This document shows, piece by piece, positions 9,224 to 19,005 of a stretch of 44,334 nt of DNA (positions are counted from its first letter, which is position 1; each line of letters starts with the position of its first letter). Origin of the DNA: Ignavibacteria bacterium. Its GTDB lineage: Bacteria > Bacteroidota > Ignavibacteria > Kapaibacteriales > Kapaibacteriaceae. Under the pieces are notes generated by a model that had not been told where the DNA came from, searched no databases, and was given only the letters and a program-made list of their open reading frames with translations. A program made the position numbers and the translations under genes. The stretch spans positions 1-44,334 of the forward strand of contig CANHFG010000011.1 of assembly GCA_947459875.1 (NCBI GenBank). The letters run 5' to 3'.

Positions 9224-10141
9224 ATGCGCAAGTCCAGCACTGTTCGGGTTCTTGGTTTTCCAATCGATCTTGGAGCCGACAGGCGAGGAGTGGACATGGG
9301 GCCATCGGCATTGCGCATTGCCGATGTTGACCTCAAGCTCGAGTCACTGGGCTACGAGGTCATCGATGAAGGCGATATCCCAATTCGGAACATTGAGGTT
9401 CAAGAGCTTCAGGATCCAAAGCTGAAGTACCTGCCGGAAGTCGCAGCGATGAGTCACATTCTGGCCGGTCGTGTCAAGTCGATCCTTGATGACGGCCATT
9501 TCCCACTGCTGTTCGGTGGGGATCATTCGATGTCCGTTGGATCCCTGGCAGGTATTGGTGCCCATTGCAAGGAACACAACAAGACGTTAGGCGTGATCTG
9601 GATCGACGCCCATGCCGACATGAACACGGCCGAGACGACGCCAAGCGGAAACATCCACGGGATGCCTCTTGCCGTGGCAATGGGAATTGGGCATCCGACA
9701 CTCACCAAGATTGGAATGGATGGTCCGAAGCTCGATCCGAGAAATCTGGCAATCATCGGCCTGCGAAGCATCGATCCGGGAGAGCGCGAGCTGATCAAGG
9801 AACTCGGTGTGGCGGCGTACACAATGTTTGACGTTGATAGGTTGGGCATGTATGAGATCGCCGAGCGAGTCCTCGAGAACATGTCGCGCAGCGTCGACCA
9901 CCTGCACATCTCGTTTGACGTTGACGGGGTAGACCCAACCGTTGCACCGGGCGTCGGCACGCCCGTGCCCGGCGGGCTGACGTACAGGGAAGCACATGTG
10001 TTCATGGAAATGATCTCACAGATCGATGCCTACGCTTCTCTCGAGGTTGCCGAGGTGAACCCTATCCTGGATGACCGAAACAAGACGGCAGAGTTCGCTG
10101 CCGAGATCATTGCTTCCTCAATGGGCAAACGCATCCTCTGA
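9224..10141 (+). CDS. rocF: Arginase
   Basis: GFPIDLGADRRGVDMGPSALR, GGDHSMSVG, DAHADMNT, SFDVDGVDPTVAPGVGTPVPGGL (Mn-binding motifs). Confidence 0.93.
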   Translation: MRKSSTVRVLGFPIDLGADRRGVDMGPSALRIADVDLKLESLGYEVIDEGDIPIRNIEVQELQDPKLKYLPEVAAMSHILAGRVKSILDDGHFPLLFGGDHSMSVGSLAGIGAHCKEHNKTLGVIWIDAHADMNTAETTPSGNIHGMPLAVAMGIGHPTLTKIGMDGPKLDPRNLAIIGLRSIDPGERELIKELGVAAYTMFDVDRLGMYEIAERVLENMSRSVDHLHISFDVDGVDPTVAPGVGTPVPGGLTYREAHVFMEMISQIDAYASLEVAEVNPILDDRNKTAEFAAEIIASSMGKRIL

Positions 10142-10162
10142 TTGCCTCTCAAGGCCGTGCAC

Positions 10163-10996
10163 ATGCGCCTCGGCATCTTACAACGTCTGGTCGTTATCGT
10201 CCTCCGTGCGGGGCTTGCATTCATTTCCACAGGGCCTCTTTGGGGACAGGCTGTTGATGTCGTCCCAAGGGTGCGACTTGAAGCAACTGTGCTCTGGAAT
10301 CTCGGTATTCAGGCTGCCGATTTTATCCGCGACTATCAAGGCGTCCTTGGCGGCACGGCTTCGTCATTCGGAGTACCTATCGGCGCCAGAGCGTCGGTGA
10401 ATCAGTATCTCACCGACGAGATCTCCGTCGGTGTATCCGGAAGCTTTTTTCGTGCTACGATCCGCGAGAACTATACCTACGACCCCAAGCCCCCTGCTAC
10501 CGCACTTGGGCCTCCACAGAACGTCACACAGAACATTGAAGTCAGTACGGTCCCCGTGCTTTTCAACCTCGATCTGTTTCCAGCCAGACGCCAGTTCACT
10601 GGGTATCTCGGTGTGGGATTGGGGCTCGTGTTCGGGCATGTCTTCTGGAGCGAAGAGATCCAAACCTCGAGACTGCTCGGGGCACGCCGTAGTGGAACAC
10701 GCTATGATGGTTCTCTGATAGCTCCTGCGGCCAAGCTACGCGCGGGTGTTTCGTTAGGGTTTGATGGATCAGTGATGGCACGATCGGCCACCGGTATACG
10801 CATCGAGGTGGGATATACCTTCGCACCATTGCGGGACCGTTTTTTTACCGGTCAATTCGAATCGTTTACCGTACCACCACCGGAGAGACTGCGTCAGGAA
10901 TACCTGATCGATGCCGGCGGTGTGAGTATCGAAATAGGAATTTCGCTTCTGCTGCGTCAACGAGTTTCAAGTACTTCGCCACAAAGTCGCTTCTGA
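10163..10996 (+). CDS. Outer-membrane beta-barrel-like protein of unknown function
   Basis: Signal peptide; alternating hydrophobic strands (GVSGSFFRATIRENYTY, YLGVGLGLVFGHVF, GIRIEVGYTFAPL). ATG at 10163 is preferred over TTG at 10142. Confidence 0.6.
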   Translation: MRLGILQRLVVIVLRAGLAFISTGPLWGQAVDVVPRVRLEATVLWNLGIQAADFIRDYQGVLGGTASSFGVPIGARASVNQYLTDEISVGVSGSFFRATIRENYTYDPKPPATALGPPQNVTQNIEVSTVPVLFNLDLFPARRQFTGYLGVGLGLVFGHVFWSEEIQTSRLLGARRSGTRYDGSLIAPAAKLRAGVSLGFDGSVMARSATGIRIEVGYTFAPLRDRFFTGQFESFTVPPPERLRQEYLIDAGGVSIEIGISLLLRQRVSSTSPQSRF

Positions 10997-11069
10997 GCAC
11001 GGCTTTGATTATGTTCGGAGGTGGCGGCAGTCAATAGTCGATGTTTCACCATTCTTCGAAAGGGTTATC

Positions 11070-11363
11070 ATGGACATTCACATCACGGCGCGGCATTGCC
11101 AGATCACCGATGCTGAATACGAAAACGCCGTCAACACTGCCCGACGATTCGAAAAGTTCAATCAGAACATTGTTCGTACGGACATCATTTTCGAAGAGAT
11201 TCCCCTGTTGAAGAGCTGCGAGATCACCCTCCGCATTCACGATCATCTGTTGGTTGCCAAGGAGGCAGCGGCAGACTTTTCCAAGGCTGTGCATGATGCC
11301 GGATTGAAGATAGAACGTCAGCTGTCGAAGGTGCACGACAAGTTCGCCACCGTTCGACCGTAG
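11070..11363 (+). CDS. hpf: Ribosome hibernation-promoting factor (short HPF/RaiA-type)
   Basis: 97 aa: MDIHITARHCQITDAEYENAVNTARRFEKFN...KEAAADFSKAVHDAGLKIERQLSKVHDKF. Confidence 0.85.
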   Translation: MDIHITARHCQITDAEYENAVNTARRFEKFNQNIVRTDIIFEEIPLLKSCEITLRIHDHLLVAKEAAADFSKAVHDAGLKIERQLSKVHDKFATVRP

Positions 11364-11393
11364 GATCCGGAACCACCGTAGGCACACCATCGT

Positions 11394-12401
11394 ATGCGAA
11401 TACCAGAGCCGACCCGAAAACCGTACATCACGGTCCGTGAACTTCTCAATGGTCCGGTACAGTTGCGTCCTCTTACTCATGAAATCGGGTTGGACAATCG
11501 CATCACGGACAAGAGTCTTCACCGGCCGCAGCTGGCTTTGGCGGGGTTCACTGAGCTCTTCACGTATTCCCGGGTTCAGCTTTTTGGCAACACCGAGTTC
11601 TTCTATCTCAAGAGCTGTGAGCCGGCGCAGCGGCGTCAGATGTTTGCCACGATGTGCGGCTTCGACATTCCGGTGATCGTCTGTGCGAACGACCACGTCC
11701 TCGACGACGAACTGGTGGAACACGCCAGAGAGCGGGGGATTGCGGTACTGACGACGCCGTTCGATACAACCAAGACTATCTATGTACTCAGTGAGTTTCT
11801 CGACGATCAGTTTGGTGAGCAGGTTACCATACACGGATCATTTGTGGACGTGTACGGCGTGGGTATGCTGTTTGCCGGCTCGAGCGGTATCGGCAAGAGC
11901 GAGATCGCTCTTGATCTTGTCGAAAGGGGCCACCGGCTCGTAGCCGACGATGCGACAATGCTCACAAAGAAGAGGGAAAGCATCCTCATGGGTACGGGCT
12001 CTTCATTGGTAAAACACCTCGTCGAGATCCGCGGCCTGGGCCTTATCGATATCCGTGAGATGTTCGGCATCAGGTCTATCCGCTTCCAGAAGCGACTCGA
12101 GATCGTGGTTGAGCTCGAGGTGTACGATGAGGCCAAAGAGTACGATCGCCTGGGGCTTGATGAGTCCTCGATCAACATCATGGGCGTTGAGATCCATGCC
12201 GTCAAGCTGCCGATCTTTCCTGGTAAGAACATCACGGTCATCTCAGAAACGATCGCCCTGAACTACCTTCTTCGAACCTATGGATATCATGCCTCCAAGG
12301 TCTTTTCGGAAAATCTCCAATCGCACCTCAAGAATGCCGGTGATTCGGGAAAATCACGCGATCTTCGCAACGTTTCCTACTTCCAAAGCGATGATGAATA
12401 A
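11394..12401 (+). CDS. hprK: HPr kinase/phosphorylase
   Basis: Walker A GSSGIGKSEIALDLVERGHRLVADD; HprK signature LVEIRGLGLIDIREMFG. Confidence 0.95.
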   Translation: MRIPEPTRKPYITVRELLNGPVQLRPLTHEIGLDNRITDKSLHRPQLALAGFTELFTYSRVQLFGNTEFFYLKSCEPAQRRQMFATMCGFDIPVIVCANDHVLDDELVEHARERGIAVLTTPFDTTKTIYVLSEFLDDQFGEQVTIHGSFVDVYGVGMLFAGSSGIGKSEIALDLVERGHRLVADDATMLTKKRESILMGTGSSLVKHLVEIRGLGLIDIREMFGIRSIRFQKRLEIVVELEVYDEAKEYDRLGLDESSINIMGVEIHAVKLPIFPGKNITVISETIALNYLLRTYGYHASKVFSENLQSHLKNAGDSGKSRDLRNVSYFQSDDE

Positions 12402-12429
12402 CACCATGCACAACGCCTGCGCCTCAACT

Positions 12430-14196
12430 ATGCGTTTCTCCATCAGCCTTCTAACAGTCTTCGTGGCCGCCACGGTGCTCTTCTCTTGCTCCGGTGGGGG
12501 AGAGGGGGCCTCGACCGCCGATGACGGCACCCCGGTCAAGGGCGACTGGATCGTTGTGCACCTTCTCTCCGATCCGGAAGGCCTAAACCCACTGATCACG
12601 AACGACGCGTCATCGAGTGCGATCTTTAACCATGTCTATGAAAAGCTTCTGGATTATGACTTTGAGACCACCGACCTTTATCCGGTGATTGCCGAGTCGC
12701 GTCCTACCGTGTCGGATGACCATCTAACGTATACCTTCAAGCTCAAGAAGGGGGTAACGTTCAGTGATGGCAAGCCCCTTACGGCCAAGGACGTGATCTT
12801 CACCTTCAAGGCCGTCAAGAATCCGCTCATCACCGATGCTGCCGCCCTCAGGAACTACTACGAGTCGCTGTCCGACATTGCAGCCCCTGACGAGCAGACC
12901 GTGGTTATCACAATGTCAAAGCCCTATTTCCTTGCGGAGTACTTTCTCGGTGGACTCTGGATCCTTCCAAAGCACATCTTTGACAAGGAGAATCTGACCG
13001 ACGGATATACCATCGCTGAAACGAATGACATGGCAAAGGCTCAGGCGAACGCATCGATGAAGAAGTTCGCCACATGGTACAACACCCCTGAGGTTAAGCG
13101 CGATCCAGCGTTGAATGTTGGATCGGGCCCGTACACATACGATGAATGGAAGACCGGTGAAAGCGTATCCATTAAACGAAATGACCGCTGGTGGAATGCA
13201 GGCAAGGACAAATGGAATCCAGCGTATGCCGACAAGGTGATATACAAGGTTGTCAATGACCGCAGCTCGGCAGTTGTGGGCGTGAAGAATGGTGAAATGG
13301 ACTTCATGGAGGCCGTGCCGGCAGCCAAGTTTGTCGAGGAGATCGACACGGTTGCAACGCCATTCCTGTCGAAAGCCACCTACTCGATGCAGGTGTACAC
13401 ATACGTTGGCCTGAATTGCCAGAACCCTATTCTCAGCGACAAGAACGTACGTCGAGCACTGGCGCACTGTCTCGACCGGGATGCTCTTATCAAGCAGGTT
13501 GTCCGGGGTCTTGCCACACCGGTCAACTCGCCTGTTTACAGCGACCGTAAGGAGTACGATAAGTCCATCGCGCCGGTGGCATATGACCCGGCGAAGGCCA
13601 AGGATATTCTGGCAAAAGCCGGCTGGTCAGACGTCAACGGGGATGGTGTGCTCGAGAAGAACATCAACGGCAAGCTCGTTCCTTTCGTTGTCTCCATTCT
13701 TGTCAATGCCGGGAATGAATCCCGTGAAGCCATCGCGGTGGCCTTCTCCGATGAACTCCGAAAGGTCGGCATCAAGCTCGAAGTGCGAAAGCTCGAGTGG
13801 AGTGTCTTCCTTGAGAACCTGCGGACGAGAAAGTTCGATATCTCCATCGGCGCATGGGTCAACGATCCGCTGCCGAGCGATCCCTATCAGATATGGCATT
13901 CAAGTCAGATCGGCAACAAGGGTAGTAATTATGCCGGTTTCTCCTCTGCACGGGCGGATCAGCTGATGGAACTCAACCGCATAGAGTTTGATGAAGGTAA
14001 GCGTATTGCGTACATGCAGGAGTTTCAGCGCATCGTTGCCGATGAGCAGCCGTATATCTTCCTGTGGAGTCCGCAGTATCCAGCGATCTATAACAAGCGC
14101 CTGCACGGCGTCCGCTTCAGCCGAGTGCGTCCGGGGTACAACCCGACGCAGTGGTGGATTCCAGCATCCCAGTGGAAGTACTCGCAGGCACAGTAA
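12430..14196 (+). CDS. Peptide/oligopeptide ABC transporter substrate-binding lipoprotein (SBP_bac_5)
   Basis: Lipobox-like LFSC in MRFSISLLTVFVAATVLFSCSGGG; DPEGLNPLITND, YTFKLKKGVTFSDGKPLTAKDVIFTFK, NVRRALAHCLDRDALIKQV. The exact start is uncertain (12391/12394/12430). Confidence 0.92.
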   Translation: MRFSISLLTVFVAATVLFSCSGGGEGASTADDGTPVKGDWIVVHLLSDPEGLNPLITNDASSSAIFNHVYEKLLDYDFETTDLYPVIAESRPTVSDDHLTYTFKLKKGVTFSDGKPLTAKDVIFTFKAVKNPLITDAAALRNYYESLSDIAAPDEQTVVITMSKPYFLAEYFLGGLWILPKHIFDKENLTDGYTIAETNDMAKAQANASMKKFATWYNTPEVKRDPALNVGSGPYTYDEWKTGESVSIKRNDRWWNAGKDKWNPAYADKVIYKVVNDRSSAVVGVKNGEMDFMEAVPAAKFVEEIDTVATPFLSKATYSMQVYTYVGLNCQNPILSDKNVRRALAHCLDRDALIKQVVRGLATPVNSPVYSDRKEYDKSIAPVAYDPAKAKDILAKAGWSDVNGDGVLEKNINGKLVPFVVSILVNAGNESREAIAVAFSDELRKVGIKLEVRKLEWSVFLENLRTRKFDISIGAWVNDPLPSDPYQIWHSSQIGNKGSNYAGFSSARADQLMELNRIEFDEGKRIAYMQEFQRIVADEQPYIFLWSPQYPAIYNKRLHGVRFSRVRPGYNPTQWWIPASQWKYSQAQ

Positions 14197-14242
14197 GGGA
14201 CGGACCGTCAAACACTTTTATCCGGCTCATGCCGGAACGTCT

Positions 14243-14890
14243 ATGAGACGCAATGAACTGCGTGATCTGATCGGGTCAGGCGAGTCCTCGACGCTGGAGT
14301 TCAAGCGCAAGTTCACGACGGTCGAGAAAATCGCCCGAGAACTGATTGCGTTTGCCAACACCACTGGCGGACGGCTACTGATTGGGGTTGACGATAGCGG
14401 CAAGGTCATCGGTGTAGACTCCGAGAAGGAGCAGATCGATCAGGTGCTGGTGGCTCTCAGCTCCATAGAACCGCCACTGGATCATCACATCGAAGTCGTT
14501 GAGATCGATTTCAAGGACGTGATCGTCGTCTCGATCCCATCCAGCAACCGGCGGCCTCATCATTTCTCGCATCCGGACGATCCTGCACGACCGCATGTCA
14601 GACCGGTCTTCATCCGCGACGGCGAGCAGTCCGTGCAGGCCAGCCGCGAGATGACCAAGATCCTGCGTGGCATGAATCCGGATTCACCTCCTATGACGCT
14701 CTCGATCGGGGACCGCGAGCAGCGTCTATTTGCCTACCTCGAGAGGCATCAAAGAGCCAGTGTTGCAGACTTTGCCCGACTTGTCAATATCTCCCGTCGC
14801 CGGGCCTCGCAGATATTGGTCAAGCTCGTACGCGCCGGTGTGCTGCATATACGTCACGATAACGGGCACGACTTCTACACGTTGGTCTGA
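14243..14890 (+). CDS. AlbA_2 (Schlafen-like) domain protein with C-terminal winged-helix; putative transcriptional regulator
   Basis: ESSTLEFKRKFTTVEKIARELIAFANTTGGRLLIGVDDSGKVIGV is an AlbA_2 signature; C-terminal SVADFARLVNISRRRASQILVKLVRAGVLHIR is HTH-like. The track start at 13988 lies within the SBP gene and is rejected. Confidence 0.82.
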   Translation: MRRNELRDLIGSGESSTLEFKRKFTTVEKIARELIAFANTTGGRLLIGVDDSGKVIGVDSEKEQIDQVLVALSSIEPPLDHHIEVVEIDFKDVIVVSIPSSNRRPHHFSHPDDPARPHVRPVFIRDGEQSVQASREMTKILRGMNPDSPPMTLSIGDREQRLFAYLERHQRASVADFARLVNISRRRASQILVKLVRAGVLHIRHDNGHDFYTLV

Positions 14891-16377
14891 AGCCCCTTTT
14901 CATCGATGTATTGGATGATCAGCCCTGCCAGGTCGCGCAATGGTATTGGAAAGAGCAGATGTTCCGGGATATCCCCTGCATCATGGGTCATGCGCTTGAG
15001 ATAGCGTTTTGTTCGGGCACGAACCCTTGGGTCGGACATGTCATAGTGCGACACAACCCGCAGCATGGTGATGAAAGCACGAAGCGGATCAGCGGCAGGA
15101 AACCGAAGTTTCCGAGAGGCCCGTACCGTGAGGTTGAAGACCTTACGTTCGACCACCTCACCTTGACCTTTGACCAGATAATACAGGATCTCGAAAACAG
15201 CTATCTGGATGTTCAGTCCCGAATGGTCCTGGCCTATCACCGAGACAGAGTTCAGAAAGGTTGTGATCCTCGGCATCCTCTCGACCACACCATGTGAGTG
15301 CAAGCCCATCTGCCGGGTGATCCAGAAGAAGCCCTCAAGAAGGAGCATTCTCTGCTGCTCGTACTCGTCGGACGCTTCCTGGTTCATCAGTCGAAGCTCA
15401 ATGAGCTTTTCGGCCGCAGCATCCCACTGACCTCTGCGCATCAAGCTCATGAGTTGCCACCGGCATACCTCACACTTCAGATGCGGCCGGAGAAGGTTCG
15501 GCGCAGTACCTGTATCATATTCTGCAATCGCCTCAAGCTGAACATCAATGGCGAGCTGCGCACGCATACGCGCGCTTGCAAGCCATCCGGTTAGCCAACG
15601 GTATCCGTCAGGGATGCCTGTTGAGTGCCGGCGTAGTGTGGCGGTAACGGTCGTGATGATCATATGGTTGTGGCCGGCTACCTGACATCGACGGATCTTT
15701 ACCACATTCGATAGGAGACGCTCGGACGCGCGCGTCATGGGGATCTGTTGAAGCTGCAGGTCATACCACATCCGGTCGATGTGCTCAAGAAGCGATGCGT
15801 CTTCGCGGTGCCTTCGATCGATCAGGATATCTTCAAGGAATGCGGCGATTGAACGCTGCTGAAAGTACCGGTCACTCCAGCGGCGAATATGCCTCTGCAG
15901 CTGACGACGAACCGAGATGGATCCTTCGGCCCCCTGCAGTCCGTCTGCAAGATGCAAGGCCTGCAACACGGCAAGGGGCTCATCGAGTTGTGCCGATCGG
16001 CGAATACAACGCTTGACGATCACAAGAGCCTTTTCGTAGTGGCCTGCCGCGATCAACCGTACCGCAACGATCATATCATGATAGCAAGAGATGATCGGAA
16101 CGTCCGGAACTGTCGGTAGTCGCGTCTCGATGGGAACTGAGGCTGCCTCACGATAGAGACGCTCGGTGAAGCGCGACTTTCGGGTATGCGTCCGATGATA
16201 CGTGCGCGCATGCATGCGGTCTTTGTCTGACGTCTCGGTCTGCCTTCGGCTCGGACGTTTCCAGAGCATCGGATCTTCGTAGTCGCTCCCAAGCTTGGCG
16301 ATAACCTCATCGCGGTGGCGTCCCGTCAGGGCGACCACCACGTCTGTCAACGCTGTATGCAGTTCAATCTTCTGCAT
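14875..16377 (-). CDS. Uncharacterised ~500-aa helical, possibly TPR-like protein
   Basis: Long ORF, start placed at MQKIELHTALTDVVVALTGRH. Helical repeat character (AAGHYEKALVIVKRCIRRSAQLDEPLAVLQALHLADGL; MRRGQWDAAAEKLIELRLMNQEASDEYEQQRMLL). I do not recognise a named family. Confidence 0.65.
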   Translation of the reverse strand: MQKIELHTALTDVVVALTGRHRDEVIAKLGSDYEDPMLWKRPSRRQTETSDKDRMHARTYHRTHTRKSRFTERLYREAASVPIETRLPTVPDVPIISCYHDMIVAVRLIAAGHYEKALVIVKRCIRRSAQLDEPLAVLQALHLADGLQGAEGSISVRRQLQRHIRRWSDRYFQQRSIAAFLEDILIDRRHREDASLLEHIDRMWYDLQLQQIPMTRASERLLSNVVKIRRCQVAGHNHMIITTVTATLRRHSTGIPDGYRWLTGWLASARMRAQLAIDVQLEAIAEYDTGTAPNLLRPHLKCEVCRWQLMSLMRRGQWDAAAEKLIELRLMNQEASDEYEQQRMLLLEGFFWITRQMGLHSHGVVERMPRITTFLNSVSVIGQDHSGLNIQIAVFEILYYLVKGQGEVVERKVFNLTVRASRKLRFPAADPLRAFITMLRVVSHYDMSDPRVRARTKRYLKRMTHDAGDIPEHLLFPIPLRDLAGLIIQYIDEKGLQTNV

Positions 16378-16459
16378 GTGATCAACAACCAGTAAGTGAG
16401 TAACAACGTATGGAGCCAAGCTAGGATGATTATACTTTGCTGTCAATAGGCCAATAGCA

Positions 16460-16492
16460 AAAGGGGCGATCCAGTATGTGAATCGCCCCTTT
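16460..16492 (-). terminator. Rho-independent-like terminator for the CAP-domain gene
   Basis: 11-bp stem AAAGGGGCGAT/ATCGCCCCTTT with an 11-nt loop, followed on the minus strand by a short T-rich stretch (TTTTGCTATT). Confidence 0.65.
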
Positions 16493-16515
16493 GAGTATGC
16501 GGATGTGAAGATGCC

Positions 16516-18294
16516 TTAGAGCTTGATCAGCGGTAACGAGACCGATGAGCCCGTCACGGAGGACACCACCACCGTATAGAGTCCTGGTACAAGATTGACG
16601 GCCGAAGAAACAGCCATGTTGCTGCGACCCGAGGATACCGGCTGACGCACACTGAGGACCTCGTTGCCGCCCATGCTGAAAATGCGCACGTCAACCACAT
16701 CATCGGACGCGCTTTGAACGACGATGTTTAGCAGATCGGCTACAGGCTGCGGTGAAATGATCGCATCAAAAACCTCGTTATCGAGCTCACTGACGCTGGT
16801 AACCGTCAACGAAAACTGCAACGGGGTGGACCATCCGCTCATTCCACAGGCATTCTTCGGACGGACCTCCCATGTGAAGCTGCCGGTACCGAGAACGCTG
16901 GCCTTGACGTTGCGACTCGTTCCTGTAGCGGCCGAGTCTTCGAAGACGACCGAGAACGGCGAGGCGCTCTTCTTGATGCGCAGGTGATATGACGTGGCCT
17001 CCGAGGCAGTGGACCAAACGAAGGTCACGTTATCATTCGAACCGGCAAGAGCGTTCCCTTTCGGCGATGTACCACTGGAAGACGTCGGCATCTTACCCCC
17101 GGTGGTGAAGGAAAACACCGTCGACCATACACCGTTGCCGGCATCGTTAATCCCACGCACGCGCCAGTAGAACCGAGTATTGCAGGCAGGCACTGTAGCA
17201 GAAGCCGAGCGCTTCGCGGTTTCTCCTTCGGCGATAACACCGGCTGTTGTGAACTGCTGATCCTTCGATACCTGATAGAAATACTTGTCGGCCAGCGGTG
17301 CAGATCCCCATTCAAGCGTTACCAGTGGGTTGACGTTGGTTGCGTTGTTTGCGGGCTTCGACAGCGTTACGGCCCCCGGACCAGCCGATGCCGGTACGAA
17401 GTCAACCTTAACGTTCTGACCCGATACATCGACGGTCTTGTTCATAGCTGCCGGAAGTCCGCCACCTGATGCGGCGAGGCTGATCGAGCCCGTTCCTGTG
17501 TAGGGGATTGCATAGCCCCCTGATGCACTCGAAACAGCATAAAATGAGCCCCGCGACGGTGTGATCTTTACACCTTCGACTCCTTCGCCAATGTCGTAGA
17601 AGCCGTTATTGTTTTTGTCGATATACACGACGCCAAGAATATAGCGCTGAGCGCGGATGCCGAAGTTCTGGGTGACCACGTACGGCCCGACCCAGCCCTG
17701 CATCAGTCCACGTCCGTTGTATGTGATGCCGATGCCTATTTCGGTATAGACCGCATTCTCATAGTTCATGATGTTCTTTCGGTGACCAAGAACGCGCTGG
17801 TTCTCTTCGCCCCAGTCCACATTCAGACCGCAGTGTCCGTGCCATACCGATTCGCTGTAGGCCGCCACGTTCTCGCCGTACATGCCCATGGAAGCGTAGC
17901 CAACCTTTACGTAACGCTGCCCCAACTCATCTCCATTCGAACTGGTGTGCCCCTGAAAGTTCTTCTCGTCCATGTCCTTGGTATGGTTGCGCGATGATTC
18001 GATCAGCTGGGGATGAAAGGCAAGAGGCGGGCGCTCCGGGTAGCCGGCAAAGGCCTGCTTGGTCTTTGCCGCATCGATCTTGAAATAGCTGTACGCACCC
18101 TGCACGGCTGGATCCTTTGTATCCATCATACGGATGCCCTCTTCGGTGGGGTTGGCCCGCCCGCGATTAATGTACTCGAGCATGAGCTGCTCTTCCGGTG
18201 TCGGGTCGCCATGACTGTAGACTTGGGTCGGCTGGGCGACAAGCTGAGTGCCAAACAGCACAAGACAGAACAATGCTGTCACAATGGAACGCAT
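16516..18294 (-). CDS. Secreted CAP/SCP (PR-1-like) protein with Fn3-like domains and a T9SS type A sorting domain
   Basis: Signal peptide MRSIVTALFCLVLFGTQLVAQ; EQLMLEYINRGRANPTEEG, SSRNHTKDMDEKNFQGHTSSNG, YGENVAAYSESVWHGHCGLNVDW, GHRKNIMNYENAVYTEIGIG; Fn3-like repeats; C-terminal sorting domain FDAIISPQPVADLLNIV. Confidence 0.88.
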   Translation of the reverse strand: MRSIVTALFCLVLFGTQLVAQPTQVYSHGDPTPEEQLMLEYINRGRANPTEEGIRMMDTKDPAVQGAYSYFKIDAAKTKQAFAGYPERPPLAFHPQLIESSRNHTKDMDEKNFQGHTSSNGDELGQRYVKVGYASMGMYGENVAAYSESVWHGHCGLNVDWGEENQRVLGHRKNIMNYENAVYTEIGIGITYNGRGLMQGWVGPYVVTQNFGIRAQRYILGVVYIDKNNNGFYDIGEGVEGVKITPSRGSFYAVSSASGGYAIPYTGTGSISLAASGGGLPAAMNKTVDVSGQNVKVDFVPASAGPGAVTLSKPANNATNVNPLVTLEWGSAPLADKYFYQVSKDQQFTTAGVIAEGETAKRSASATVPACNTRFYWRVRGINDAGNGVWSTVFSFTTGGKMPTSSSGTSPKGNALAGSNDNVTFVWSTASEATSYHLRIKKSASPFSVVFEDSAATGTSRNVKASVLGTGSFTWEVRPKNACGMSGWSTPLQFSLTVTSVSELDNEVFDAIISPQPVADLLNIVVQSASDDVVDVRIFSMGGNEVLSVRQPVSSGRSNMAVSSAVNLVPGLYTVVVSSVTGSSVSLPLIKL

Positions 18295-19005
18295 TTAAAG
18301 GTCTCCTAACTGAGGTCGAATGATCATTTCTTCGATCATCATCGTTGGATGATCGTAACGTAAAATTACGTCAAGGGCAGCTAACGCCACATCCGACGGG
18401 GACATCATTCGGTGCTGATGCTCATGGAGCATTTCCGCCGACCAGATGTCCGTGGCTGTTGCGCCAACCAGCAGGTCGACAATCTTCACACCGTGCTGAC
18501 GTACTTCCTGTCGCAACCCCCGGGTGTATGCCAGCAGTCCGGCTTTGCTAGCCGAATATGCCGTGCAGTTCTGAAAGGCCGTCACGGAAGCAACAGAGTT
18601 TATGGAAAGGATCATGCCACGGCGCCGGGTAATCATGTCGGGCAGGACGCGATGCGAGCACCGTACCGCGCCTAGAAGATTCACCTCGAGATGCGCTACA
18701 TAGTCCTTCATTGGCGTCTGCTCGGCCGGTGAGAACATCGCGATTCCCGCATTGTTGATGAGCACATCGACCGGACCGAAGGTCTCGACGATCCTGGCAT
18801 GTGTTTCAGCAACGGAATCGTCGCTGGCAACATCACATCTGGCAACGCAGGCGCTGGACGAACCTAGCTCCCTCACAAGTTCTTCAAGGGGCTCGTGCCG
18901 ACGTCCAGATAATGACACCATCGCAGCAGAGCCGAGCTGGCGCGCTAAGGCAGCCCCAAGACCCGATCCGGCGCCGGTGATCCAGACATGCATACGCTCA
19001 GACAT
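18295..19005 (-). CDS. SDR-family NAD(P)-dependent oxidoreductase
   Basis: ITGAGSGLGAALARQLG (Rossmann), NNAGIAMF, YSASKAGLLAYTRGLRQE (YxxxK). Start overlaps the upstream gene's stop by 8 nt (ATGTCTGA). Confidence 0.9.
   Translation of the reverse strand: MSERMHVWITGAGSGLGAALARQLGSAAMVSLSGRRHEPLEELVRELGSSSACVARCDVASDDSVAETHARIVETFGPVDVLINNAGIAMFSPAEQTPMKDYVAHLEVNLLGAVRCSHRVLPDMITRRRGMILSINSVASVTAFQNCTAYSASKAGLLAYTRGLRQEVRQHGVKIVDLLVGATATDIWSAEMLHEHQHRMMSPSDVALAALDVILRYDHPTMMIEEMIIRPQLGDL

Noticed and set aside
12916-13467. 183-aa minus-strand ORF inside the SBP_bac_5 gene
   Set aside because: Antisense shadow of a well-supported CDS.
16387-16460. TTGACA...TATAAT on the minus strand upstream of the ~500-aa gene as a sigma70-type promoter
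   Set aside because: Only 6 nt separate the two boxes, too short for a -35/-10 pair.
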